Positions 1-8,271 of a stretch of 64,000 nucleotides of DNA are shown here, piece by piece. Numbering within the stretch: position 1 is the stretch's first letter; every line of letters begins with the position of its first letter. Location of the stretch: the NCBI RefSeq assembly GCF_001429605.1, contig NZ_LMSS01000003.1, positions 466,025-530,024 of the forward strand, read 5' to 3'. The notes under the pieces were generated by a model, which had not been told where the DNA came from, made no database searches, and worked only from the letters and a program-made list of their open reading frames with translations. The position numbers and the translations under genes are program-made. The stretch is from Phycicoccus sp. Soil802 (lineage in GTDB: Bacteria; Actinomycetota; Actinomycetes; Actinomycetales; Dermatophilaceae).

Positions 1-1189
1 CCGTTGGGCTTCGGTGAAGAAGCGTTGGGTGCGGCCGAGGTCGAGCAGCTGGGACTGGCCGTCGAGGACGGCCGGCAGCAGGCCGGCCCCGCAGGCCAGT
101 CGGCGCGCTTCGGAGGTGGAGAGGTCGTGGCCGGTGTCGAGGTGGGCCGCGCCGAGCGAGGCCTTGAGCTGGTCGTGGTCGAGCGTGACCAGGACGGTGG
201 CGTTGACCTTGCCGGAGAGGTGGTCGGTGGGCAGGTGCTCGAGGAGCTCGACGAAGGCCCGCCCGTACTTCTGGGACCAGTCGAGGTCCTCGGCGCGGAA
301 CGCGTCCCAGGTCGCCTCGGCGACCTGGCCGGCGGTCAACGCGGAGCCGTGCGACGCCGCTCGCGCCTTGGCGTCCCGGGCCGCCTGCTGGGCGAACCGG
401 CGCGGCGACGCCATCTGCTGCACGACCTTCTTGAGGATGGTGGCGGCGAGGGTGGGCACGGTGAAATGTCCGGCGGTGGTGCCGTCGTGGTTGTCGTGCA
501 GGGTCAGCCTGGTCGCGGCGAGGGCGTGCTCCTCCTCGCCGCGCAGCACCGCGTCCTCGTGGGCGTCGACCTCGGCCCGGGACCGCTGCGCCGCCTCCAG
601 GGCTCGTCGGCTCCTCCTCGCCGCGCAGCACCGCGTCCTCGTGGGCGTCGACCTCGGCCCGGGACCGCTGCGCCGCCTCCAGGGCTCGTCGGGCCTTGCG
701 CCGCAACGCCGCCGGGTCGACCCGCTTGGCCACCGCCACGAGCGACTCCTCGATCGCAGCTCGTTCGACTTCGGCCAGTCCAGCAGGCAGCTGCTGGGTG
801 GCGGTCGCGATCACCCTGGCGTGCTCGGTGGTCACCTCGCCCTCGCCCAACGCCGCCTTGGTGGCCGTCAGCCCGTCGTCGAGGGCGGTCGCCAGCGAGA
901 CCTCCCGTGCGGCGGACGCGCCATCCCGTCGGGACCGGGCGGCCAGCCACGCCGCGGTGCCGGTCATCCCGGCGTCGGCGGCGACGGGTGACTTGTCGAC
1001 CGTGGCGACGAGCGAGAGCTCCATCGCCTCCAGCCGGGTCCTGGCCCGCTGGACATCGCCGAGGAGGCGCGACGCGGCATACCCATCGAGGTCGTCAACG
1101 GGAGCACAGCGGTCGAGCACGGTGTGCACCTGACGCACCGCATCGGCGGCCGCCAGGGGCGGCGCCGGGTTGATGGGTGCGATGGCCAT
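1..1189 (-). pseudogene. DUF222/HNH endonuclease family gene, frameshifted and cut by the window edge
   Basis: The reverse strand encodes a DUF222 (13E12 repeat) protein of the kind that usually ends in an HNH nuclease domain. The N-terminal part begins MAIAPINPAP at 1189 and runs through the helical DUF222 region to about 690. The rest, in a different frame, runs from about 540 to the window start and ends in the family motif LGRTQRFFTEAQR. The two frames differ by +1. An exact 82-bp tandem duplication (529-610 and 611-692) lies precisely at the switch; removing one copy joins the frames. The HNH region would lie outside the window. The ATG sits 5 nt after a -10 box, so the mRNA is probably leaderless. 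A sequencing or assembly error is the alternative to a real mutation. Confidence 0.85.
529..692. repeat. 82-bp perfect tandem duplication inside the DUF222 gene
   Basis: Positions 529-610 are repeated exactly at 611-692. Because 82 is not a multiple of three, the duplication shifts the DUF222 reading frame and truncates the protein after the duplicated segment. The two copies show no differences, which points to a recent event or an assembly artefact. Confidence 0.95.
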
Positions 1190-1194
1190 GCCTC

Positions 1195-1224
1195 ATCATA
1201 TTCGAACATACGTTCGAACGTCAA
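1195..1224 (-). promoter_or_regulatory. SOS promoter: LexA box filling the -35/-10 spacer
   Basis: On the minus strand a -35 box TTGACG (1224-1219) and a -10 box TATGAT (1200-1195) are 18 bp apart. That 18-bp spacer is exactly TTCGAACGTATGTTCGAA, which matches the actinobacterial LexA consensus TCGAAC-N4-GTTCGA. The ATG of the DUF222 gene starts 5 nt after the -10. LexA binding would therefore block RNA polymerase directly and make the gene DNA-damage inducible. Confidence 0.8.
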
Positions 1225-1465
1225 CCCATGAAGGTGGTCATTTCTGCGCACTCGTTGACCCACACCCTCGCATGGCGGACGATCAACCCAACGGATGAGG
1301 GGGAGTCAAGCGCACCCGCGACGAGCGACGGGCCGACGAGTACGGCGACATGAGGCCCGGCTCGTTCAAGGTCACGCCGGGCATCGGTGGCGACGTCGAC
1401 GGTGGCACCGGCGCGGTCTGAGCCTCGAGGGCGGCTCAGCGCCCAGGCCTGGGGATGCCGCGTGG

Positions 1466-1948
1466 TCAGGATGAGGAGGGTGCGGCCGCCTCGATGAGGC
1501 GGGTGAGGCCGTCGCGCATGGCTTCGAGCTCGGAGAGCTCCATGCCGAGGCGGTCGATGATCGCGGGCGGGATGCGTTCGGCACGCTTGCGCGCCGCGGC
1601 TCCCTTGCGCGTCAGGGAGACGGCCAGGGCGCGGTCGTCGAGCGGGTCGCGTCCACGGGTGACCATGCCGCTTGCTTCCAGCCGCTTGAGCAGCGGCGAG
1701 AGGGTGGCCGGCTCCAGGCTGAGTCGGGTAGCCAGCTCGCTGACCCGCAAGGGTGAGTCCTCCCAGAGGGCGAGCATGACGAGGTACTGCGGATGGGTCA
1801 GCCCCATCGGCTCGAGCAGCGGCCGGTAGAGCGCGATCACGTTGCGCGACGCGACCGCCAGGGCGAAGCAGACCTGGCGGTCGAGCTGGAGGAGGTCGGT
1901 CCCGTCAGCGGGCGACGGGCGGCGAGCACTCTTCGTCGATGCAGTCAC
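1466..1948 (-). CDS. MarR/OhrR family transcriptional regulator
   Basis: A 160-aa winged-helix repressor. The segment VCFALAVASRNVIALYRPLL followed by LTHPQYLVMLALWE is typical of the OhrR branch of MarR, which senses organic hydroperoxides through a conserved N-terminal Cys; a Cys is present here in LDRQVCFAL. The wing motif DPLDDRALAVSLTRKG follows the recognition helix. The GTG start lies 7 nt after TAGACT (1961-1956), suggesting a leaderless transcript with no ribosome site. It is divergent from a small unknown gene and shares an 89-bp control region containing an inverted repeat. No ohr gene is adjacent; an OsmC-family gene lies 32 kb away. Peroxide sensing is inferred from family resemblance. 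Confidence 0.85.
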   Translation of the reverse strand: MTASTKSARRPSPADGTDLLQLDRQVCFALAVASRNVIALYRPLLEPMGLTHPQYLVMLALWEDSPLRVSELATRLSLEPATLSPLLKRLEASGMVTRGRDPLDDRALAVSLTRKGAAARKRAERIPPAIIDRLGMELSELEAMRDGLTRLIEAAAPSSS

Positions 1949-1973
1949 GATTTCGAGTCTAGCCCGACCGGGG

Positions 1974-1994
1974 CTATCGTTAGTGCAGCGATAG
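1974..1994. promoter_or_regulatory. Candidate operator between the OhrR-like gene and the divergent small gene
   Basis: CTATCG and CGATAG form 6-bp inverted arms separated by 9 bp. They sit just upstream of the probable -10 of the regulator gene and 43 bp before the start of the 61-aa gene. The position suits MarR autoregulation, but the sequence differs from the AT-rich operator known for Bacillus OhrR. Confidence 0.4.
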
Positions 1995-2036
1995 TTAGCC
2001 CACTAAGTAATACGGACGCAGACCAAGGGAGAGCAG

Positions 2037-2222
2037 ATGAGCAAGGCTGATCGCGAAGGACTGTCGTGGGGATACCGACTCGGCTACCGGGTCAAGTGGA
2101 TCGGTATGCACCTGTACGGCCCCGCGCAGCTCGGTGACGCCGAGGACCCGCACCGCCGGCTCGAGCGGCAGCGCGCAGCCAGGGTCGCAGCGGCCAGGCT
2201 GGCCCGCGAGACGGGTCAGTAG
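2037..2222 (+). CDS. Small hypothetical protein (61 aa)
   Basis: A basic 61-aa protein beginning MSKADREGLSWGYRLGYRV, with a tail rich in Arg and Ala (ERQRAARVAAARLARE). No domain or signal peptide is recognised. A GGGAGAG ribosome site lies 3 nt before the ATG. It is divergent from the OhrR-like repressor and is its natural regulatory target. Its stop overlaps the end of the convergent D,D-carboxypeptidase gene by 7 nt. Function unknown. Confidence 0.7.
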   Translation: MSKADREGLSWGYRLGYRVKWIGMHLYGPAQLGDAEDPHRRLERQRAARVAAARLARETGQ

Positions 2223-3541
2223 CAGCCGTTGACCGTGGCGGCGAGCATGTCGATGTTCTGTCGCATGACCGTCGTCGAGGTCGGGTTGCCGTTGATGATG
2301 AACGCGAACGCCTTGATGCGCCCGTCCTTGCCGATCGTCCAGCCGGCCAGCGCCACCGCGTCCCTCAGCGTGCCGGTCTTCGCGTAGACCTTGCCGGCGG
2401 CGCACTTCGACGTGCTCGCGGTGAACCGGTCGTAGGACGCCCTCAGCGTGCCGGTCATGCCGGCCTGCGGCAGCCCCGGGCTGGACCGCAGGATCCGGAA
2501 CGGCACCCGGTTGGCCGGCTCGAACGTGTTCTTGACCATCTTCGCGAGCTGGATGCTGGTCAGTCGGTCGCTGCGCGACAACCCCGACCCGTCGTAGATC
2601 GCCGTCGCGGCAAGGCCTTCGTAGGTCAGGCCCTTCTTGGCGGCGGAGCTGGCAGCTGACCACGTCTTGCCGGCGCCGGAACGCACGCCGACGAGCCGGT
2701 GCAACGCCTCGGCGTGCTCGTTGTCCGACTCCATCATCATCCGCGTGACGATCTGGTCGACCGTCTGCCCCGCGGAGGTCGCGAGGACCGGGTTGGCGGT
2801 CGACGCGGTGCCACGAGTGACGCTGGCGACGGTGATCCCGTAGGTCTTGAGCTTCGCCGCGAAGATCTTGGCCGCGTCGATGGTGGTGTCACTGACCTGG
2901 CGCTGGTCGACGACGAGCGCGCGCAGCCACGTGGTCTCGTCGGGGATGTAGGTCGAGGGCCAGCCCGTCGCGAGGCTCGGCGCGGCGAAGAGGGTGTCAT
3001 CGGCATACAGGCGCACGCGCAGCTGGCCGTTGGCCTTCATGGCGTACGCGGTCTGCTTGGCCAGCGACACCAGCTGCGTCGACGAGAGCGCGGGGTCGCC
3101 GGAGCCGATCAGGACCACCTGGTCGGCCTGGGTGCCGCGACGGACGGTGGTGGTGAAGCGGTAGGTGGGGCCGAAGCGGCGCAGCGCGTTCGTGGCCGCG
3201 ACGAACTTGATCGTCGACGCCGGCTTGAGCGCGGTGTTGCCGTTCTTGCTCCACAGCAGCTTGCCGGTGCGCGCGTCCATGACCGCGCCGCTGAACTGCG
3301 TCCCGAACCGCGCCGTGGTCGCCCGGGCGGTCAGCTTGCTGACGATGCGGGCGTCGGCAGCGGACGGCTCGTATGCCGTGACGAGCGTCGGTGCGCTTAC
3401 AGCGGCCGCCGTGGTGGTGACCGTCGTGGTGGTGGCCGTGGCGGCGGGGGAGGCCGTGGCGGTCGGCGCGACCAGCGCGGTGGCGGCCAGGGCTGCGACG
3501 ACGGCGGAGGAGGTCAGGAGGGAACGCGCGCGTGTGGTCAT
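2216..3541 (-). CDS. dacB: D-alanyl-D-alanine carboxypeptidase / endopeptidase (PBP4, peptidase S13)
   Basis: A 441-aa secreted penicillin-binding protein that trims or cleaves peptidoglycan stem peptides. The three serine-transpeptidase motifs are visible: SxxK as S109-T-I-K112, SxN as SDN in MMMESDNEHAEA, and KTG in AKTGTLRD. The N-terminus MTTRARSLLTSSAVVAALAA is a signal peptide with an Ala-rich cleavage region and a Thr/Ala linker. The open frame extends 38 codons further upstream, but AAGGA lies 7 nt before the ATG at 3541, so that start is preferred. The large insertion domain between SxxK and SxN is typical of S13 enzymes. It is transcribed alone. Confidence 0.92.
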   Translation of the reverse strand: MTTRARSLLTSSAVVAALAATALVAPTATASPAATATTTTVTTTAAAVSAPTLVTAYEPSAADARIVSKLTARATTARFGTQFSGAVMDARTGKLLWSKNGNTALKPASTIKFVAATNALRRFGPTYRFTTTVRRGTQADQVVLIGSGDPALSSTQLVSLAKQTAYAMKANGQLRVRLYADDTLFAAPSLATGWPSTYIPDETTWLRALVVDQRQVSDTTIDAAKIFAAKLKTYGITVASVTRGTASTANPVLATSAGQTVDQIVTRMMMESDNEHAEALHRLVGVRSGAGKTWSAASSAAKKGLTYEGLAATAIYDGSGLSRSDRLTSIQLAKMVKNTFEPANRVPFRILRSSPGLPQAGMTGTLRASYDRFTASTSKCAAGKVYAKTGTLRDAVALAGWTIGKDGRIKAFAFIINGNPTSTTVMRQNIDMLAATVNGCY

Positions 3542-3709
3542 GCCGAGTCCTTGGGGGTGTGCCGCGGCTGGGGAGGCTGAGGCGGGTGTGGCGTCGGGGG
3601 TGTGGCGAAGGTACCCCCACCCCCGTGGTCGTGGGGGCTTTCGACCGATTTTCACAGCGTTTCTGGCCGTTCACCCGAGGTTGGCTTGCGAGGCTCCGGC
3701 GCGGCTGGC

Positions 3710-3997
3710 TCAGACGTCGACGAAGAGCTGGATCGTGGTCGTGGCGCCGACCTCGAGCCCCTCGGCTCGTCGCACCGCGGCCTTGAGCGGCACGATGTAG
3801 CGACCGTCCTTGGGCCACAACGACGTCGTCCAGTCGGTGCCGCCGATGCTGACGCGCACCGGGATCATCCCCCAGCCGTAGCTGACCAGCCCGGCCGTCG
3901 CGTCGAGCGCGTCGCAGAGCTCCTCGGGCACGGTGACGAAGTGGAACGGTGACGGACCCTTCCAGTGCCAGATCTCTCCGGTGAACTCCAGCTCCAT
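3710..3997 (-). CDS. DUF1905 domain protein
   Basis: A 95-aa single-domain protein with the DUF1905 pattern: MELEFTGEIWHWKGPSPFHF, VTVPEE and a GWGMIPVRVSIGGTDWTTSLWPKDGRYIVPLK core. The family is a small beta-barrel of unknown biochemical role, often found alone or fused to YdeI-like domains. It starts 8 nt after the stop of the GH31 gene, so the two are co-transcribed. No link to sugar metabolism is known. Confidence 0.85.
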   Translation of the reverse strand: MELEFTGEIWHWKGPSPFHFVTVPEELCDALDATAGLVSYGWGMIPVRVSIGGTDWTTSLWPKDGRYIVPLKAAVRRAEGLEVGATTTIQLFVDV

Positions 3998-4005
3998 GAC
4001 GTAGC

Positions 4006-6360
4006 TCAGTAGTGGGCCAGGGCCAGCTCGAGCAGCGCTGACTCGACCTCGTGGTCGAGCTCGAGCCCGCGGAGCCGGGCGGCTGCGTCCGTCGGCCCGT
4101 CAGCTTCCTTGACGAGGTCGAAGGCGGTGCGCTTGAGGTTGTGGTCCATCCGCGCCCGGTCGAGGACTTGCCGCAGCTGCTCGACGGTCCGGCTCCAGTC
4201 GAACGGCTCGACCTCGCCCAGCGTGACGGTGACGCCCGCAGTGGTGTCTACGGCGCCCAGGCTGTACCGCGTGCCGACACTGGTCGACTCGGCATCGACG
4301 CTCGTGTCGCCTTGTGTCGCAACGGCGTTGGCACCGAGCAGCACCACGGACCAGTCGCGCGAAGCGGGCAGCACGTCCGTGTCCCCGGTGGCGGGCGCCA
4401 CCGTGAGCGTCCCACTGGTGTCGTCCCAGGTGATCGTCGTGACGGCGGTGCGGGCGTCGGCGCTGCCGTCGTCCTCCACGAGCTCGAAACGACCATCCGC
4501 TCCGGGTGCGACCACCAGCTCGAGCCGATCGGGGAGCTCGGTGCCGACGTTCTGGTCCTCGCCACCGGCCAGGGGGAGGATGCCGCCGGCCCGGAGCAGG
4601 ACCGGCAGCGTCTCCATCGGGCGGTGCAGCCGGAGCTGGCGCCCGCCGCGGTAGCGCGTGCCGGTGAAGAGGTCGGTCCAGTCGCCCTCGGGCAGCCAGG
4701 CCTGCACGCTGCCGAGTCCCAGGGTGCGCTGCTGCGGGGTGGTGATAGGGGCGACGACGAGCTCGGTCCCGAACCGGAACTGCGTCGGCACGTCGTACGA
4801 CTCGTCGGCGCCGGGGTCGCCCCAGTACATCGGCTCCACCAGCGGTGCCGCGTCGCGTGCCGCCCGGGCGTTCATGGTGTGCAGGTAGGGGATCAGCCGG
4901 TGGCGCAGTCGCAGGAAGGTGTCGATGGTGGCGCGCGGCTCGGCCGGGAAGTTCCACGGCTCCTTGCGGATGAAGGGATGCAGCGACGAGTGCAGTCGCA
5001 TGATCGGCGAGAAGACGCCGAGCTGCACCCAGCGCACGGTGAGGTCGTCGTCGCGGCTGCCGTACCAGTGGCCGCCGATGTCGTGGCTCCACCAGCCGTA
5101 GCCGATGTTCGAGGCGCTCGCGGTGAAGTAAGGCTGGAAGTCGAGGGAGTCCCAGGTGATGTGGGTGTCGCCGGAGAAGCCGACGGGGTAGCGGTGGCTG
5201 CCCGGACCGGCATACCGGGAGAAGGTCAGCGGCAGCTGGCCGCGGCGCGCGGAGTCGTTGAAGTGCTCGATGTTCAACAGCCACAACGGATCCACACCGG
5301 GCGTGCGGCTGAACGAGCCCTGCTGCCAGTCCAGCCACCAGAAGTCGACGCCCTCGTCCTCGAGCGGGTGGTGGAGCCGGGTGAAGTACGACTCCATGAA
5401 GCGGGCGTCGGTGGGGTCGAACGGGATCGCTCGCTCGGTGGCCGGGTCGACACCCATGTCCTCGGCGACCTGCGGGTAGGCGTCCTCGAACGCGCGGACG
5501 CCGTCGGCCGGGTGCACGTTGAGCGTCACGGCGAGGCCGCGACGGTGCAGTTCGGCGAGGAAGGCGGGCGGGTCCGGGAAGAGGTCCTTGTTCCACGAGT
5601 AGCCAGTCCATCCCTTGCCGAACCGCGGCTCGATGTCGACCCAGTGCCAGTCCATGTCGATCACCGCGACCGACAGCGGCACCTGCTCCTTCTCGAACGC
5701 GTCCATCACCTCGAGGTACTCCGCCGCGGAGTAGGGGTGGTAGCGGCTCCACCAGTTGCCCAGCGCCCACCGGGGGAGCATCGGCACATCGCCCGACACC
5801 GCGTAGAGGTCGGCGACGGCGGCGCGGTAGTCGTGGCCACGCGCGAAGACGTAGAGGTCGGTGGCGCCTTGCTTCCGAGGTGCGGCTGCGCCGTCCTCGA
5901 TGAGGAACGACTCGGAGTCGTCGATGACCGCGATCCCGTTGCGCGACACCACTCCCGGGCCAAGCGGCACCGCCCCGTCGATGTCGTCGAGCGTGCGCGC
6001 CGTGCCGCCGAGCCCGTCGGCCGGCTCGCCGAACCGCCACTGCACGGTGTGCTCATCTGGCGTCGCCGCGATGCCAGTGACCACGAGCCCACTGGCGCTG
6101 AAGGGCAAGCCGTCATAGGCCAGGTGGAGGAAGTCGGTCGTGAGCTCGACCCGCGCGCCGTCCCGGTGCACCTCGACGTCGGGGGTGGGCAGCGCGCGGT
6201 TGACCGCGAACGTGCTGGCGCGGTCCTCGAAAGTGCCCTCGTCAGACCACTCGAGGCGCACCAGGCCGGGGGTGAGGACGGTGATCCGCCAGTGCTCGCC
6301 TTGCACGACCGAGTCGGGGTTCGCGACCGGGTTGCCGGGGACCGTGAGTCGTGAGGCCAC
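4006..6360 (-). CDS. Glycoside hydrolase family 31 (alpha-glucosidase / alpha-xylosidase type)
   Basis: A 784-aa cytoplasmic retaining alpha-glycosidase. The N-terminal beta-sandwich (about 1-190) is followed by the TIM barrel: IDMDWHW (235-240), nucleophile Asp344 in WWLDWQQG, and probable acid/base Asp398 in GFSGDTHITW. C-terminal beta domains follow, with an unusual helical extension after about residue 690 (FDWSRTVEQLRQVLDRARMD). There is no signal peptide. The GTG start has AAGGA 8 nt upstream. Substrate (maltose-, isomaltose- or xylose-linked) cannot be decided from sequence. The downstream DUF1905 gene is in the same operon. Confidence 0.9.
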   Translation of the reverse strand: MASRLTVPGNPVANPDSVVQGEHWRITVLTPGLVRLEWSDEGTFEDRASTFAVNRALPTPDVEVHRDGARVELTTDFLHLAYDGLPFSASGLVVTGIAATPDEHTVQWRFGEPADGLGGTARTLDDIDGAVPLGPGVVSRNGIAVIDDSESFLIEDGAAAPRKQGATDLYVFARGHDYRAAVADLYAVSGDVPMLPRWALGNWWSRYHPYSAAEYLEVMDAFEKEQVPLSVAVIDMDWHWVDIEPRFGKGWTGYSWNKDLFPDPPAFLAELHRRGLAVTLNVHPADGVRAFEDAYPQVAEDMGVDPATERAIPFDPTDARFMESYFTRLHHPLEDEGVDFWWLDWQQGSFSRTPGVDPLWLLNIEHFNDSARRGQLPLTFSRYAGPGSHRYPVGFSGDTHITWDSLDFQPYFTASASNIGYGWWSHDIGGHWYGSRDDDLTVRWVQLGVFSPIMRLHSSLHPFIRKEPWNFPAEPRATIDTFLRLRHRLIPYLHTMNARAARDAAPLVEPMYWGDPGADESYDVPTQFRFGTELVVAPITTPQQRTLGLGSVQAWLPEGDWTDLFTGTRYRGGRQLRLHRPMETLPVLLRAGGILPLAGGEDQNVGTELPDRLELVVAPGADGRFELVEDDGSADARTAVTTITWDDTSGTLTVAPATGDTDVLPASRDWSVVLLGANAVATQGDTSVDAESTSVGTRYSLGAVDTTAGVTVTLGEVEPFDWSRTVEQLRQVLDRARMDHNLKRTAFDLVKEADGPTDAAARLRGLELDHEVESALLELALAHY

Positions 6361-6390
6361 GGGAGCCGTCCTTCGCCATCGAGGGTGGGG

Positions 6391-6411
6391 TAGCGTGCGC
6401 GTCTCACGCTA
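6391..6411. promoter_or_regulatory. Inverted repeat in the GH31 upstream region
   Basis: TAGCGTG and CACGCTA form 7-bp arms around a 7-bp spacer, 31 bp upstream of the GH31 start. It is a possible operator; no regulator gene is adjacent, so the assignment is weak. Confidence 0.3.
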
Positions 6412-6447
6412 TCGACGCCGCCACCACCCGCAACAGGCGTGTCCCGT

Positions 6448-6897
6448 TCACCCTCTGGGCGGTCCCTCACGTTCCAGCAGCTGGTCCTCGACGACTGTGT
6501 CGGAACCAGTGAGGACATAACTGCCGATAGCTGCCTCGAAAGCGTACGTCTCTACCGTCACGGTGATCGTCGCCGGCCCGCTGTTGAAGGCGATCAGCTG
6601 CGAACGTGGCAGCCCCGCGCCTCGGGTGCCGGGGGAGGTCGTGAGGGGCTCGCCGGTGCAGTCAGGGCCGCCTTGGAATGTCGTGCCCTGCACGTGCTTC
6701 TGGCGGACGCCCAACGTGACCGTGACCACTTCACCGGGGTCGCACACGTACGTGACAGGGACCGACGCGGCATATCCGTTGGTGGTTGCTTGTCCCACAT
6801 CCACGATCGCAACCGCGGCGGATGCAGGTAACGCAACCCAGACACTGAGAGCGACCCCTACGAGAGTGCTCAAGAGTCCGCGTGCCGTCGCTCTCAT
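6448..6897 (-). CDS. Secreted hypothetical protein (149 aa)
   Basis: Starts MRATARGLLSTLVGVALSVWVALPASAA, a clear Sec signal peptide ending in AxA. The mature part (about 120 aa) is beta-rich, with two Cys (VCDPGEV and GGPDCTGE) that could form a disulfide; it resembles small immunoglobulin-like secreted proteins but no family is recognised. GGAGGAGG lies just before the ATG at 6897, so the 30-codon upstream extension is excluded. The next gene, also encoding a small secreted protein, is divergent. Confidence 0.75.
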   Translation of the reverse strand: MRATARGLLSTLVGVALSVWVALPASAAVAIVDVGQATTNGYAASVPVTYVCDPGEVVTVTLGVRQKHVQGTTFQGGPDCTGEPLTTSPGTRGAGLPRSQLIAFNSGPATITVTVETYAFEAAIGSYVLTGSDTVVEDQLLEREGPPRG

Positions 6898-7083
6898 GAC
6901 GGCCTCCTCCCCATGACAGGGCATTCGTGCGACTCCCCACAAGCCGCAGGACGGTGGGTTGCCCGAAACGGTAGAGCAGCCACCCAAGGATCACTTCGTC
7001 CTTCGGGACTACGTCTGGTGATGGTTTCTTGACTGCGGTCAAGCCTGCTTGACTCCGGGCGAGTGAGTGCTTGGAGGTTGATG

Positions 7084-7545
7084 ATGCGACGAATCATCGC
7101 TGTCGTGGTTGCGTGCGTGCTCCTGACGTTGGGTCTACCGGTAGCCGCGCAAGCTGCTGGCGGTGGCGCGACAGTCACAGGCGGCGCGATCCAGTTCCGC
7201 CTCGACACGTGCTACGAGCAGGAGGGGTGGGCGACCATCTGCCAGCAAGTGCATCTCGTGGGCAACTTTCGGGCGCTGCCGAGCGGCTCGTTCCTGATCA
7301 CGCAGGCGGTCACCAACACGATCACGATCAAGGACGTGGTGGCCCCCGGTTTGCAGGAGAGCACCACTACGGAGCAGTACGTCACCCAGCAATTCGCCAG
7401 CGTCGACTCCGCGGGTCGCTCCTTCGAGACCCACAGGACCACACTGAGCGACGGGCACTCGACGTGCACGACGACGTACACAGTCAACGTCGTGGGCGAC
7501 ACGGTAGTCGTCGCCGCCGACCCGCAAACCCGCTGCCACAGCTGA
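7084..7545 (+). CDS. Secreted hypothetical protein (153 aa)
   Basis: MRRIIAVVVACVLLTLGLPVAAQAAGG is a signal peptide cleaved after AQA. The mature protein is Thr/Val rich with four Cys (DTCYEQ, TICQQ, STCTTT and the terminal RCHS), probably disulfide bonded. No family is recognised. GGAGG lies 6 nt before the ATG at 7084; an ATG one codon earlier is possible but too close to it. The low-GC composition is unlike the neighbouring enzymes. Confidence 0.75.
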   Translation: MRRIIAVVVACVLLTLGLPVAAQAAGGGATVTGGAIQFRLDTCYEQEGWATICQQVHLVGNFRALPSGSFLITQAVTNTITIKDVVAPGLQESTTTEQYVTQQFASVDSAGRSFETHRTTLSDGHSTCTTTYTVNVVGDTVVVAADPQTRCHS

Positions 7546-7702
7546 AGGAGCAGGCGCTCGGGCGGGCTTGAGTCGTCCTGTGGGCCACGGCCGTAGACCC
7601 CGTGACGACCCACTCTGGCCCCGCGGCTGGTGACGTGCATGGAGAGAGGGAGGACAGTCAGGGGTAACCCGTTGCAGGAGGCGGATACCCAAAGGAGATG
7701 TC

Positions 7703-8167
7703 ATGCCGTCGTTTCCGAGAGTGATCCGTCGGGTCTTGCCGCAGCCCTGGAGCAGATCCCTGCTCGTCGCACTGATCCTGTGGCTTGTGGCGCTGGTCGC
7801 CACGCAGATGCCGTTGTTCCTCAATGCTCCGGAGCCGTCCGCGTCTGACTACGACCTGGTCGCCCAGCTCGCGGCCGCCATGGTGGTTGCCACCGTCGTG
7901 TTGGGGTTCGCCATTGGCTGGACGAGACGTGCGGCGAGCATCGTGCGGTGCGCGCTCTACGGCGCGTTCGTGCTGACAGTCACCCAGTTCGTGCTCACCC
8001 ACTGGGTGCCCGAGGGCGGCGACCCCATCTTCCCCATGCCCGTCAACTTCGTCATCGCCCTGGTGTTCAGGGGGATCCAGCTCGGCTTACTGCTCCTCCT
8101 TGGCTCCCTCGCCGCTGCCGGCGCTCGCCGCTTGCTGCCGACGCGCGCGGCGCACCCCGTGTCGTAG
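7703..8167 (+). CDS. Hypothetical membrane protein (154 aa)
   Basis: Four predicted transmembrane helices: LLVALILWLVALVATQMPLF, LAAAMVVATVVLGFAIGW, CALYGAFVLTVTQFVLTHW and a C-terminal FVIALVFRGIQLGLLLLLGS. A basic N-terminus and basic tail suggest both ends are cytoplasmic. AAAGGAG precedes the ATG with good spacing. No family is recognised and there is no operon partner. Confidence 0.7.
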   Translation: MPSFPRVIRRVLPQPWSRSLLVALILWLVALVATQMPLFLNAPEPSASDYDLVAQLAAAMVVATVVLGFAIGWTRRAASIVRCALYGAFVLTVTQFVLTHWVPEGGDPIFPMPVNFVIALVFRGIQLGLLLLLGSLAAAGARRLLPTRAAHPVS

Positions 8168-8271
8168 GCGGCACCGCTCTCGCGCATGGACAGAGCAGAG
8201 CCCGTAGCGAGAGCGGCCACGAGGAGAGAGTCGGCGCCCCAGTTCGAACGTCGGCGCTGTGGCGCTTCGCG

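Noticed and set aside
3614-3637. CCCCCAC/GTGGGGG hairpin between DUF1905 and dacB
   Set aside because: Could be a terminator but lacks a U-run on the relevant strand and lies close to the dacB promoter region; too weak to annotate.
8235-8253. AGTTCGAACGTC, a possible second LexA box
   Set aside because: Only a TTCGAA palindrome; the TCGAAC-N4-GTTCGA spacing is absent.
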